The notes beneath the pieces are model-generated. The model was not told where the DNA came from and made no database searches. It saw only the letters and a program-made list of their open reading frames with translations. From NCBI GenBank assembly GCA_050084985.1, contig JBITNC010000001.1, positions 154,070,001 through 154,134,000 on the forward strand: a DNA stretch of 64,000 bases, in the 5' to 3' direction. Numbering within the stretch: position 1 is the first letter of the stretch; each line of letters begins with the position of its first letter. This document shows positions 47,043 through 59,780 of the stretch, one piece after another. This DNA comes from Nageia nagi (taxonomy: Eukaryota; Pinophyta). Made by a program: the position numbers and the translations under genes.

Positions 47043-48380
47043 ATGCTCTACTTCATATATTGCACTTTTTCATCTGATTGGATTGGTGACTTTGGTTACA
47101 CTAATCTCTTATGCATTGAAAAGAATAAGTTTAAGAACATTCATAAGTATAGAAAAGATGCAGTTGTGATAGGTGATAAATCTATCCTTGAAGTCCAAGG
47201 TATTGAAAGTGTGTTGATTCATGGGAAGGTTCTTGAAAATGTGCTCTATGTTCCTAAGCTTAGAATGAATCTTCTCTTCATGATTCAAGTTGCAAGGAAA
47301 AGATACTCATTTGAGTTTAACTCTCAATCTTGGTGCATGAAAAAAGGACTTTCCACTTTGGTTAAAGCATTAGTGAAAGATAATCTCTACATTATGGATC
47401 AAGTTCCAACAAAGATGTGTCTTACTACTAGTGTGTGCTCTAAAGGCAATCTTTGGCACCATCGTTTAAGGCATCTTAACCATAAGAGTATTCAAGTTAT
47501 GAAAGACTAAGAACTTGTGAAAGGTTTTCCTTCTATTTCACTTTCAATTGTTCTATGTGAGAAGTGCATCCTTGGTAAGATGCATAGGTAAAAGTTTGAA
47601 AAAGATAAGGCAATAAGAGCATATGAACCTCTTCAACTTGTGCATTTAGATTTGATAGGTTCATTTTAGACTAAGTCACTTGAATTAGTATCTTACGTCT
47701 TGACCTTCATTGATGACTTTAGTAGGATGACCTTTGGGTATCTACTTGAGCACAAGGATACCTTTGAGAGTTTTAAGGTTTTTAAGGCCTTTGTTGAAAA
47801 TCAAACTAACCTTAAAATCAAGATGTTGAGATTAGATAATGGGGGAGAATACAATAACAATGAGTTCAATGACTATTGTGATAAGTATGGAATCAAGAGG
47901 TAGTTTATGATTTCTTACACTCCTCAATGGAATGGTGTTGCTAAAAGGAAAAATAGAAGATTTATGGAAATGGCTAAATGCATATTGGGTAATCTTCCTA
48001 GTTTCTTATGGGGTGAAATTATAAGCATTATTATTTACACCTTGAATAGGTTTTCCACAAAAAGCATTCAAGGTAAAACTCCTTTTGAGGCATGGTTAAG
48101 AAGAAAACCTAACATTTCTCACCTTAAGGTGTTCGGTTGTGAAACATTCTCCAACATTATTTTTGAGAAAAGAAAAAAGTTAGACAAAAGAGTTGAAAAG
48201 TGTATCTTTTTGGGTTATGATAGTTAACATAGAGGTTATAATATCTACTCTCCATCCTACAAATAAGTGTTCATTTCAAGAGATGTCAAGTTTAATGAAC
48301 TTCCTAAAGAATTTGTTTCTAATAAGGATGTGGATGATCTAGTGGAATCTTCAATTACAACTAGTTGGTTGGATATTGAT
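47043..48380 (+). pseudogene. Copia C protease and integrase
   Basis: The protease segment reads DWIGDFGYTN near 47075-47105 (DFG in place of DSG), then HKYRKDAVVIGDKSILEVQG. Integrase zinc finger: LWHHRLRHLNHKS and LCEKCILGKMHR (a TAG follows where relatives have Gln). DDE core: HLDLIG (first Asp region changed from HSDLMG), RLDNGGEYN (second Asp kept), and NGVAKRKN where the catalytic Glu is Lys. It ends FLGYDS, TAA. At least five stops interrupt it. Confidence 0.92.
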
Positions 48381-49490
48381 GTAGACAAGTCACCTTAGGA
48401 GCAAAATTCTCTAACATAAAGGGTAACACGGATCATGACCTTGAAAAAATCTTTATTTACCAAGATTGACAACAAGCATGAGCCCTCAACCTTTAAAGAA
48501 GCTTCTAAGCATGAGTGTTGGATGGAAGCCATGAAAGTGGAGTATGAGGCGCTTATGAAAAATGAAACTTGGAATTTGGTTCTTTATCCCAATGAAAAGA
48601 ATGTGATTGGTAATAAGTGGATCTACAAGGTTAAGTTCAATTCTATTAGGGATATTGAGAAATATAAGGCAAGGTTAGTAGCCAAAGGTTTTGCTCAGAA
48701 ATACAATGTAGATTATGAGAAAACCTTTGCTCTTATGGTAAAAAAGCCTACTATGAGAATTATCCTTACTCTTTCTACAGCTCAAGGATGGAAAGTTTTT
48801 CAACTTGACATCAAGAGTGCATTTCTCAATGGTGGCTTAGATGTGGAAATCTTGATGAATCAACCAAAAGGGATTATTATGGAAGGTAAAGAGTCCTTTG
48901 TGTGCAAGTTAAAGAATTAATTGTATTGACTTAAGCAAGCACCTAGAGCTTGCTACAAGAAGATTTTAAGATTCTTTACAGATATTGGATTCTCCAAGTA
49001 TTTTTTTTGACTCAAATATATATGTGTTTAATTAGGGAAAAGATGTGGTCTTGATTCTTCTTTATGTGGATGATCTTTTGATTACTATGAATAATGATGA
49101 AATTATTCAAGAGTGCATAACCAAACTTAATGCAATATTTGAAATGATTGATTTTGGTCTCCTATACTACTATCTTGGAATATAAGTGTATCAATACAAG
49201 GATTGTACTTATCTTAGTTAATCTACGTATGTATTAGACATCTTGTAGAAGTTTGGAATGGAGGAGTGTAGATATGTTGCAATCTCAATCTCTCCTAGAA
49301 TTACTATTTATTTGAGGTTTGACTCTCAATTAATTGATGCTATAACTTATAGGCAATTAATTAGTAGTCTTTTATATTTAACTATTTCTAAGCTACATAT
49401 TGCCTTTACAATGAATCTGATGGCACAATTCATGCAGAAACCATATGTTGAGCACCTCAATGCTATTAAGAAAATCTTGAGGTAACTGCA
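48381..49490 (+). pseudogene. Copia C reverse transcriptase
   Basis: 48435-48920 is open: MTLKKSLFTKIDN, NKWIYKVKFNS, ARLVAKGFAQKYNVDYEKTF, QLDIKSAFLNGGLDVEI. It then has TAA and TGA stops within the LKQAPRA region, an intact YVDD at 49063-49074, DFGLLYYYLG, and 49258-49485 with YRQLISSLLYLTISKLHIAF. Upstream, 48381-48434 matches the linker that contains stops in B. Unlike B, C still has the segment deleted in B after KDC (CTYLS-stop-STYVLDIL). Confidence 0.93.
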
Positions 49491-50039
49491 AGGACTAAGG
49501 ATCTTGATCTCAAGTATTCTAAGTTGCCCTCATTTATTCTCTTTGGATTCTCAAATTCTAACTATGGGGGAGATAGATATGATAAAAAATCAACCTCTAC
49601 GTATGTGTTTAGCATTGGTTTAGGTGTTATCTCTTGGGCTTCCAAGAAGTAGCCTACTATTTCTCTTTCCACCATAGAAGCTAAATACCGTGCCATGTCT
49701 GTTGTAGCCTAAGAAGCCATTTGGCTAAGGCATATTCTAAAAGAAATTAGGTATGAGCAAGATGGCTCATTTTTTATTTCTTTAGATAATCAATTGATGA
49801 TCTCTTTGGCTAAGAATCATGTGTTCCATTAGAGAATAAAACATGTGAAAATTCAAACACATTTTATTACGGAGAAGGTTCTTAATGGCATCATTAACTT
49901 GGAGTATTGTCCATCCACCTTGAACTCTATTGATTTGTTCACTAAGCCTCTCTTGGAAGATCAATTTTGTAAGCTTAAGGATGCTATCAGGTTGGTGAAG
50001 TTGCCCTCAAGGGGAGTGAAGTTTGAATTCTTATGTTGA
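49491..50039 (+). pseudogene. Copia C RNase H
   Basis: Reads SGFSNSNYGGDRYD-like then STIEAKYRAMSVVA, where the catalytic E-A-E-Y is degraded, and HVKIQTHFITEKVLNGI, DLFTKPLLEDQF and LPSRGVKFEFLC to a stop at 50039. Several TAG stops occur at Gln positions of relatives. Confidence 0.88.
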
Positions 50040-50736
50040 ATTCATATTTGTGATGACAACTTCACCCCTAGAAGGATTTTATGTTGTATAGTGTTGATTT
50101 TGTTATACACCTTCATGGTAGGTTCGCTTTGCATGAGAAACTTGTACAAATTTTAGAGCAAAAAGATTGGCCAATCTAGCACTATTCAGTTATCCATGTG
50201 TAAGGAACTCTTATGTGTCTTTTGGCACTGTTCAATTATCCATATGTGAGGAACTCATATGTGCATGCTCTATTTTGTAATGATAATCAACACATGTTTA
50301 TATACAGCAGGTGGCTATGAGTTTTGGCTTAGCATCTTTTTGATGACTTATAGAGCACTATTGATTAGTTTATGATGGCATTTGTTTGATTCATCTATCC
50401 TTGTTGATATGCATATGTTGCATCTAACTAATCTTGTTGTTTAAGCTACTTATAACTTGCAAGTTCTTTTAAGATTGCAGGTTACTTACTTCAAGTGTGC
50501 AAGATCTTGGAGATTTTTTATGAATTCCAGTTGGATGACTACTTCATGTACATTGAAACCAATTATGGTTAATGATTGTATTTGGCAAAGTAGTGAGTCT
50601 CAAACTAGATCTTGCTTAATTCATAAATATATAAAAAAAATTCATCTCCAGTTGTATCTATTTGGAGGAGAACTCTCTTACTTTCTCTCTTTCTTCTCTT
50701 TTATTCGCTCTATCCCAATATTGCATTAAGGGGGAG

Positions 50737-51235
50737 TGTTGGAATGTATAATGGATTATTGTAAATATTTGTATTAATACTCTTTATAAATTCACTAATA
50801 CTTAAGGGTATCATTAGATATTTTAAGTATTTAAGTGAATATGATAATGTAACTTGTCCTACACTCCATATCATGAGCATGCCCCTTGGGTAAAAGGGAG
50901 TGCATGTCATGCCTTTGTACATTGTGTAAAAGGGTTATCCAAAGAGAAATTTTAGCCTATAAATAGAAGGCTCCCTCTTTATGATCACACACCAATTTGT
51001 AAAGTAAAATTATGCTATAGGATAGTTTTTAGGAGATTAGATTAGGAGATTTGTAAGAGTTCATATTTGTGAATGAAGTGAGATATAGTTAGTGGATGTA
51101 CTTCTAGTTGAAGGAATCATATACATCTTGAGTTATCTTTGTGATATTTCTTCATGAGTTATTTAGATGTTATTTGTGAGCTTACATGTGATCTTAGGAG
51201 TTTATATTTGGTTATGTTATCGTTCAACTCTCGCA
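50737..51235 (+). repeat. 3' LTR of copia C
   Basis: 499 bp after the purine tract; TATA box TATAAAT at 50958-50964; ends CAACTCTCGCA, followed by ataat. Confidence 0.96.
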
Positions 51236-51240
51236 ATAAT

Positions 51241-52239
51241 GTTCTTTATCCATTTCATTAGAAAAAATATAATCTCCCGATGTTGAAGCGTATGTTGCTT
51301 TTAGTTGTTAAAAATATTTTTTCTTTTTTTCTTTTAATTTTTTACCATTATTAATCTTGGAATGGTACATCCTCCAATTACACTTTATAATCAACCTCAT
51401 ATATTTCCTTTTGGCTAAAATGCAAGTCATTTATTGATACCACCCTTTATTTCCCCACATCCACAAAGCAACATTTGTACAAAGACCATTAAACATGTAA
51501 CTTGGAGTCTTGGATAATTATTTTATGTATTAATTGATTAAATATTATGTGAACATTGAATATATTATGATCAATATCCTTTAAACTCCTATTTTCATAT
51601 CACACAATATGTAGAGTTGTATATTATGTGACATGCGACTTTGCATGGATAGTTTACATTCCCATTATTTTTATACATATGGATATTTCCATATGTCATA
51701 ATAAAAACCTTCCACTATTAAACTTATTTAAAATTAAATTAATTTTATGTTTATTAAATGAAAAATATACTTGTACAATTGCCAATAGAGATGTACTACT
51801 TATGCATGAAGCCAAATTAGAAGCCTACAAATATATTCAAATAGAATGCATCTAAAGTAAGTGCATTGATTTTAAAATAATTAAAATATAATATAATGAT
51901 AAATCAACAAATATAGTAAGTTATTATGTACAATAAAACAATACATAGTCCTAAATTATGATATCAAAGATTATTTTTTTGTGGGAGGTAGATCACACCT
52001 AAAAACATAGGAAATTTATGGAGAGTTATATATGCATAGAATTGGTATGTTTTGAAGGCCCTAAAGTATTTTCAAAAAGTGCAATTGATTGATTTTATAT
52101 TAGATTCATTAACCATTCTAAATATTCTTATTCTATGTGCAACTTTTGGAACTTTAAAATGGGACGTGTACATTCATAGATAAACAATTACATGTGGGTT
52201 TTTTTGCATGCAATTATAATCACAACCCTAATTTATATG
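51241..52239. other. AT-rich intergenic DNA
   Basis: I see no gene or repeat here. It should contain the continuation of element F, but I could not identify any F sequence. Confidence 0.45.
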
Positions 52240-52827
52240 TGTTAGAATTATAATGTTATTTAGGGCATTGTGTATATAATATGCTTATCATATTAATAAT
52301 CACCAAAATTTGGTTATTAGGTCATAATGAGGTTCATGCATGGTGGGTGGAATAGTATTCTCCACCCAACTTAAAATAATAATTGTTAGGTGGAATAGTG
52401 TCTCCACTAACAATTAAATGTAATTCTATATTGTAACTTAGGGTTAACTAACCTATTTTGGTTAGGTTAGTTAACTACCTAAGGTTAGTTTTAATTCCTA
52501 TAAAAGGAGCTCATTTTGTAAAGATTTATAAGAGAAGAAGATGAATATGGGAAGTGATTAGATCTTAGTTAGTAAGATCTTAAGCATAGAAACTATGCTT
52601 CATGCTAAAGAGAGTCATGGTTGAGATCCATTAAAGTGTACATTGTTTGAGAGTATAGTGAAAAGGAGACCTATAGTGGAGTGCTCCATGTGATGGAGGA
52701 ACCACGATACATCTTGTGTTACTATGTGAGAATGCTTCTTGTGTTCTTAGTTTTTAGAATGGTTGATTGCTAGTTTGATGGATATCATACAAGAGTTCTT
52801 ATGTTATGAAATCCTTCAATTCTATCA
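52240..52827 (+). repeat. Solo LTR, copia-like
   Basis: 588 bp, TGTTAGAATTATAATG ... CAATTCTATCA, with a perfect duplication atatg (52235-52239, 52828-52832). It has a perfect 13-bp inverted repeat in U3 (GTTAACTAACCTA, 52443-52455, and its complement at 52463-52475) and a TATA-like CCTATAAAAGGAGC near 52497. The family is related to, but distinct from, the A/B/C LTRs. Confidence 0.86.
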
Positions 52828-53579
52828 ATATGTATGCAAAATATGAGTGCATTAAGAAGGAAAATGTTTCCTTTGATAATATGCATTATGAAAAAATGAT
52901 TTCATGATGTACTACAATGATTACAAGATATGCAAGGAATGGTTGTAGAAAGGAAGCCATCAAACTAGTTGAAGATATGGAATAGTTGGTCTTGAGTACA
53001 AACCATGTCATATTTGTTATTTTTTTCTTGTCATGTATCCATGCAAGTCTAGTGAAATAGGGTTATCAATATATCAAATCCATTATTGTATTACAAAAAT
53101 GATGAAATATATAGGAATATAAAAACTTCTTGGATGTAGTTGGATTATGATTAATAAATAAGTCTGAGAAGGACATCATTACTATTTTGAGAAGGTAGAT
53201 ACCATTGACACTCCATGTATCTTGATCTCTCTCATGTGACTCAAATCATATTAAAAAATGCATGAATTCAACATTTTTATTCCCACCATTGTTCTCTTGT
53301 GTAGCATTTTGTCTCTTAACTACACCCTCTATGCAAGAATGTGAAATCCAATTTTTACGATCTATTATGATGATTTTGAATTATAGTTAATTTTAGGGTA
53401 TTTTCTTAGTGATGACTATTTTAAACCACCCTCTTGGGATTTATTATGATGGTTTTAAATTTCCTCATAAAATTAACCTAATTTAGTTATCATTAAAGAC
53501 CTTTTTTGGTGTAGTGATATTAGGCTCATTTTTAATTCATGGATATATTTGAAGAACTAAAAGGATTTTTATGATTCCC

Positions 53580-54130
53580 ATTTAAGTCAGAATTCATCTA
53601 GCTACACTTAAATCTTTTCAACCTTGATTTGAGGGATAATGATCCCATGGCCTTGGTGTCAAAGATAAATACTATTATGCATGGTATTAATGCTACTAGC
53701 ATAAAGGTGGATATTTCTCTCATGGTCTATATTAAGGCCCTGTATCCCACATATTTCAACTATCTTGAGTTTTTTCAAGAAAGTGATAATTTGAAGTATC
53801 TCACATTTAATCATTTCATGGAGTATCTCACATTTAATCATTTGATGGATTAAATTGTCAAATAAGAGAATGACTTTGAAAAGAAGATAGTTGAGTTCTT
53901 AGGAGGGACCCTTTGTATTGTACAAAAAAGGAAAGAATCAATATCAAGATTCTTAAAGAGAAGAAAATAACAAAATAGGAAGAGGAAGGAAAAACTTCCA
54001 AGAAAGTGGGGGTAAACAGAATCAAGGAGAATGATCTTCACTTCATTATGTTTGTTGTGAGCATAAAGAACATAGTGAAAAATATGTTTTGACACAATGG
54101 AAAAATATAAAATAGAATATTGAAAAAAGC
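53580..54130 (+). pseudogene. Possible decayed gag remnant
   Basis: 53629-53853 is open with DNDPMALVSKINTIMHGINA and VYIKALYPTYFNYLEFFQES. In a later frame YVCCEHKEHSEKYVLTQW near 54045 could be a degenerate zinc knuckle. The helix-then-knuckle order fits a retroelement gag, but similarity is weak. Two tandem copies of a CTCACATTTAATCATTT phrase (53800-53845) lie inside. Confidence 0.35.
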
Positions 54131-55839
54131 GATTATCATGAATATAAATCTTATGAGTCTACTCATACCATTATTGCACATTACAATAGAAGAATTTATG
54201 AAGACTGATTTCATGACTTTTTTTACCCCTTCAAATTAAGGGGGGTGAAACATAAGCTTAATCCTTGAAGCATTTTTATTGATGAATATTGCATATACCT
54301 TGAGGCATCCAAGAGTCACCTTAATAAAGTGCTTTCTCCTGAACATAATCCTAATTTTCTTAGTGTATTTAAAGCAAAAGAAATGAAAGAAAGATAAGTA
54401 AAATAAAGAATGAGATAACTTTACCTTATCTCACCTATTTAAATTCATACTATGTTATTTTCGATAGTTTAACTCTCTAAATTGAACTTTTTTTCATTTT
54501 CATAACTTTCAAAAATTGATCATCTAGTTCCTATATGTACGATTATTATGGAAAATCGATATGCAATTCTTGAAAATTTATACTTTTTAAAAATTGTATT
54601 AATATTTATGTCATTATTTGTTAGTTGATGTATTCTTTGAGTGGGTTTAATAAAAAAATAAGGAAAATAGATGACAAAAAAGGGTATGAAGTTCAAAGAG
54701 TAAAGGTTATAAAATGAAATGAAACTAAGAATATCAAATCTAACTATAAATAAAATTCCTAACCAAACCTAATAATTAAGAGAAAATATGGTCCCTCCAT
54801 GTTTTAGAAAATGAATACCAACAAATATGCACTTGTTAGAATAATTAACTTAAACATTGAATAGATAATTGTAAATGAACCTTAAAGTAGTACGAGCTTA
54901 GCATGTTGCCACCTTGGAAAGCACATACAAGGACAAACCAAATATAAATTAAATAAATTATTTGGGAACCTATCTTGAAACTTAAAGGAATAACCTCAAG
55001 GATGGATCAAGCCCCTTATTTATACAAATTTGGTAAATGAGCTTAAAATCATACAAAATTATATTCAAAATAGAAATATAACAATTATATGTTGAATTAC
55101 CTATATCTGAATTAATGGATTCTATGTTTAAAGTTTGAAATAACTATTTTGAAGCCTTCATAAAATAGTATAATGATTTTGGTGCATCAATTTGTCTAAG
55201 GATTATGAATCCAAAATTATAGCTTTTGCTCTAAGGCTTGTATTATTTTACCATCCATGGTGCTTCTAGTACAATCTTGTGAAGTTCCTACAACTAGATT
55301 AACAATAGTTCAATAGAGAAACATGAAGGGGTGTATAATCATAACCATTCTAGAACTATTTGGGCAACATAAGTTTGTATAAAACATATAACTTAGTTTA
55401 TTTATAAATGAAGATCTATTCATATATTTTTCAATGGTACCACCATGGGAGATAAGGTGATATCCTCATTTAATGCATGGAGAAAGGTGTCTAAAGTTGG
55501 TCATGCATTAAATCAAAATATTTGATTTATCCTTACCTTTCAATGATAAAAGGGTGCATAGGAAAAGGGAGGTTTAGGGAGGTGTGTATATTGAGGAGAT
55601 ATTTCTCATTCTCACTTATGAAGTATGGGGAGGCAATGCCTTTACCATATAGATAACATGGGGTATTATGTTATTTAGAGAGATGTGGTGGAAAGGTAAG
55701 GTAGGGTTAAGTAGGCAAGTGAAATTCAAACATGGTTTATGACTTTAGTGTGGTCTTATGGGAGATTGTAGACTAAAAGAAAGGTCTAACAACTAATGGT
55801 TAGTTTAATAAATTTAATATCCAAAGGTGTATATAGATT
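54131..55839. other. AT-rich intergenic DNA
   Basis: No gene, repeat boundary or RNA gene is recognised. Confidence 0.5.
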
Positions 55840-55844
55840 CTTTT

Positions 55845-56347
55845 TGTTAGAATGTATAATGCATTATTGTAAGATTTTGTAATGTTCCTCTTTGTAATTT
55901 CACTAATACTTAATAGTATCACTAGATACCTTAAGTATTTAAGTGAATATGATAATGTAACTTGTCCTATGCTCCATCTCATGAGCATTCCCCTTGGGTA
56001 AAAGGGAGTAGCATAGCAATCCTTTGTACAATAGTTAAAAGGGTGATCGAAAGGGGGATTTTGGCCTATAAATAGAAGGCCCCCTCTTTGTAATCACTCA
56101 CCAATTTGTGAAGCAAAGTTATGCCCTAGGATAGTGATTAGGAGATGAAGTTATGAGGATTATAAGAGATTTGTCTTTGTGAATGAAGTAAGATCTTGTT
56201 AGTGGATCTACTTCTAGTTGAAGGAACCACTTTATATATTAATTCACTTTGTGAGATTGGTTTATGCTTTAGGATATTGTTGATTGAGTGAGCTTTCAAT
56301 AGTTCTTGGTAGTTTAGGATTGTATACTTTATAGTTCAATCCCTTCA
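55845..56347 (+). repeat. Solo LTR related to copia C
   Basis: 503 bp, TGTTAGAATGTATAATG ... CAATCCCTTCA, perfect duplication ctttt (55840-55844, 56348-56352). It aligns along its length with element C's LTR, including the TATA box (56067-56073) and the U3 inverted repeat (55905-55939). Confidence 0.93.
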
Positions 56348-56850
56348 CTTTTAGTACTAGTTAATTTAATGTTAGTGATGAATCATAAAATATAGAGTAT
56401 TGACATTAATTATAATTTATTAATGTTACTGATACATATGGATGGAAAATATAATTTTGAGGTATCTGTAATAATCAATCATCCTAAAGGTATATTTCCA
56501 TTAGTAGTAGAATAATAATAATTAAATTCACCAATATTAAATAATAATTTTCTTTTTGAAAAGCATCACTATATAATTTTGAAAAGGATCTTATTTCACC
56601 ATGTTTAATAGTTCCTACAAAATGGATTTAGGAGATTTATATAAAATAGTTCTTGGATTTTAAAAGTATTTAAACCATTAGATAATTGAATATGTACTTT
56701 TTAAAAATATTTTAATAAAGTACCTTACATGTTGATTAGGTTTTTGTACAATTATATACCAATGCTATAATTTTTTTAGTAAAAGATAAAAAAATTATTT
56801 AAAAAAATTATAGGTGGCATGTAGTGGATCTTTCTCTCTTAGCCAAACTT

Positions 56851-57079
56851 AGGGTGCATCTAAGTTTTCTCTCTTTATAAAACCAAATAGCAAAACTTAC
56901 AACTATCCATGACTTAAGTTTTCCTTGTCCCTTATTCCCTAATTCTAGCTTAGCTTACTAAGGCTCTTTTCCTTCCACCTCTCAGGATGCATGTAAGTTT
57001 CTCTCTTTACAAAACTAAATAGCAAAAATTCCAAGTATCCATGGCTTAAGTTTTCTTTGTGCCTTACTCCCTAATTCTA
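56851..57079 (+). repeat. Two direct copies of a roughly 96-bp sequence
   Basis: Copy 1 is 56851-56947 and copy 2 is 56984-57079, both from AGG(G/A)TGCATGTAAGTTTTC-like to TACTCCCTAATTCTA. Period about 133 bp. No function is evident. Confidence 0.8.
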
Positions 57080-57239
57080 ACATGTATGACTAAGTCTCAT
57101 TTCCCTATAGCTTCTCCATTCCTTCCTCTTCTCAAGTCCCATTTTGATTTTGTTGTATGACTTGTGCCTAAATTAACCTTTCCTCTTTCTTTATCTATGA
57201 AATCTCCATCATATTAGATGTTAAATATTTTTCTAACTT

Positions 57240-57720
57240 CCTCATCATGATGTCCCATATTCATTCTTTTTCTTTTAATTCTTCTCTAAAAATCCTTGCA
57301 TTTCTTTCAAGCCAAATTTCACACCATATGAAAACCATACCCAAATCCCATATTATCCTAAGTTCTTTGGATTTAAATATGTTTTTATTCAAGTAGGCCC
57401 AAAAAGAATGCTTAGTTCAAATTTGTCTCTCCTCTTGGTTGAAAGTTTTGAATCATCTTCTCCACACTATTTGGGTCAATTGGCATTCAAAGAGGAGGTG
57501 CCCATTGAATCTTCTGCTTGATGGCATATTATGTAATAATTTGGTCCAATGAAAACACATCTCCTTATATTATCCTTGTTCATAATTTATTGTAGACTAC
57601 CAACCATGAAAAATAAATGATTTTTGACCATCCTTTTAGTTACCATAACTTCTTCCATGATTTTTATTTTTGGGTTATACTTTATTTTACAATCTCTCTA
57701 TAGCCTTCTCTCGCTATATA
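57240..57720 (-). pseudogene. LINE C-terminal zinc-binding (zf-RVT) fragment
   Basis: Minus strand: ICHQAEDS, then a one-base frame change, then GHLLFECQLTQIVWRRWFK, followed by MVFIWCEIWLERNARIFREE. C-x-x-x-E-x-x-x-H-L-L-F-E-C-x-x-x-x-x-x-V-W and the later W-x-x-I-W-x-E-R-N-x-R-I-F are hallmarks of the region after RT in plant L1-type LINEs. It is frameshifted and truncated upstream. It is a different lineage from the LINE at 13-15 kb, whose C-terminus has the H-F-L-F form. Confidence 0.82.
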
Positions 57721-58190
57721 TATATATATATATATACTCTTTATGCCATGTTCCTAGGATAATCTATTGGAAGCCTCTATTATTTGCCAAACTTTTCCAT
57801 TAAGAATTTCTTTAAGCTCCCGTTTCTCCTCTCTCTATCCTTCCCTTAGCCATTGATCTTTTGAGAGTTTCAAATGTTGTTTAATAATATTATGTTACTT
57901 TTAGGATATAAGATAGTAATGGATGTACATCCATCACTTTGGAGGAGTGTTTTGAGATCTTCCATAATAGGGAATTATATTGTAGATAATAAATTATGTA
58001 AAATACGAATGTACATAATAAATAATGATCTACAATATAAGAAGAGCTAGATATATACACTATATCAAATATAACAAATATACATGAAAAGCATGCACTT
58101 GATATAAAGTGTATGTGCAATTCTTAAAAGCAAATGTTAATGGATATTCAGAGGATTGGGATTGAATCAAAGGTGAGATTGCAATGGATC

Positions 58191-58290
58191 NNNNNNNNNN
58201 NNNNNNNNNNNNNNNNNNNNNNNNNNNNNNNNNNNNNNNNNNNNNNNNNNNNNNNNNNNNNNNNNNNNNNNNNNNNNNNNNNNNNNNNNN
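58191..58290. other. Assembly gap (100 N)
   Basis: Exactly 100 undefined bases, the usual placeholder for a gap of unknown size. Confidence 0.98.
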
Positions 58291-59780
58291 ATCAAATAGA
58301 AATTGTGAAATAAAAAAACACATAAATCAATACTTGACATGCACTGATGGGAATGCAAACAAAATGAAAAAAGAGGAAATAACATTATAGAGATCATTAC
58401 GATGGTATGCAAAACACATTAATAATTTCTATAATTTTTGTAATGATCTTTAACATTATCCATGACCTCTTGTAGCTTTTGTAACTCCATAAAAAAATTA
58501 TGATGATTTTGACAAATACTAAAATGATTTCTACTATATTATTGTTGTCTTTTATGACTTATAAGACCTACAAATAAGAAGGTAAATGAATGATTTACAT
58601 GCGACATGTATTTAATAAAAGTTGATAATGTCTTAAGAATGAAAAATAAAAACTCTTTGATTATATGAACTTTTAATCATTTGTCTGTCTATTTAATATC
58701 TTTTATGTATTTTTATAATATACTTACATACAAAAAAATTATATTATAAACCTTTCATTAAAAAAGCATATGGTAATTACAAATTATTTAAAATATTAAT
58801 AAGATACTAAATAATATATCATATTAACTAAGTTAAACAACTAAAATTAATACAAGCTGTAGTTTTGAGTATCTACACATAAAACCTACAAATTTAATTA
58901 CATAAAAATTGAAAAAAATTGTGAGTTTTGATTTTTCACATCCAAAGTAACATTGAAAAGATGATGCGGTTATTTTAAAATAAGTGTCAACTAATAATTT
59001 CTTTAGCAATGAAATATAATATAACCATTAAAGGATGATAAATTTTGAATATAAATCATCTTCACAAAAAAATTACTCACTTTACTAATCTATATAGATG
59101 AGCAAACTATAATACCTTTAACTTGAACATGAATCTCCGCTACCTTTACCTTTACCTTTTACTACAAAAATCATTCATTTTATTAATCCATATTGATAAA
59201 CACATTATACTATCTTTTAACTTTAAAAAAAGAAAAGATGAAAAATTAAAACTAAAAACATATAATTAATAAACATATTACAATTAATTGCTCGAATTAT
59301 TTGTAGAAAGGACTGAAAATGAGAAGCCCCTTCCATTCCAAGGTGCCTTGGTTTTGAAACTTGCTGCAAGTTCTTAGAATGTTCCACGAGATGATGGCAT
59401 TCCATAGAAAATATCTTGGTTAGTTTTGACCGCTGGAATTAATTTCAATCTTCCATTCTTCTTCAATTCTGACCTCCTTACCCGTAAATTTTATCATTGG
59501 CTTACGGTGGAAACTTCTTTAATAGTTTAATAATGCTGCCCATCAAATCTTGTTGGAAACGGTCACCAAATTGACGGCAAAACATCACTTCACAATCAAA
59601 TTCCATTGCCAACCATGGATACAGATTGGATATCACTTTCGATTTGAACAATGTGCTACCATAATTTAGACTCTGTCATTACCTAAATTCTTGCGATTCA
59701 GGTTTCTTTCGTTCGAGAAACTAAGCTAAAAATTGTTCACTCCTACTAATTTGCAGCATCTGGTTGTGAAATAATACTCA
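58291..59780. other. 5' flank of the VIT/VWA-like gene
   Basis: AT-rich to about 59290, then less AT-rich (59290-59780), probably promoter and 5' UTR. A clear TATA box or transcription start cannot be fixed by eye. Confidence 0.45.

Larger units (their letters stand above)
42613..51235 (+). mobile_element. Copia element C, full length and decayed
   Basis: 8623 bp, flanked by a perfect duplication ataat (42608-42612, 51236-51240). The 499-bp LTRs (42613-43111 and 50737-51235) show about 44 differences by eye, far older than B. Same organisation as B: primer site, 2.9-kb leader, gag at 46048, protease, integrase, RT, RNase H ending near 50039, then 700 bp to a purine tract TTAAGGGGGAG (50726-50736). 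Confidence 0.96.

Noticed and set aside
58184-58390. Open frames spanning the run of N
   Set aside because: They exist only because undefined bases contain no stop codons.
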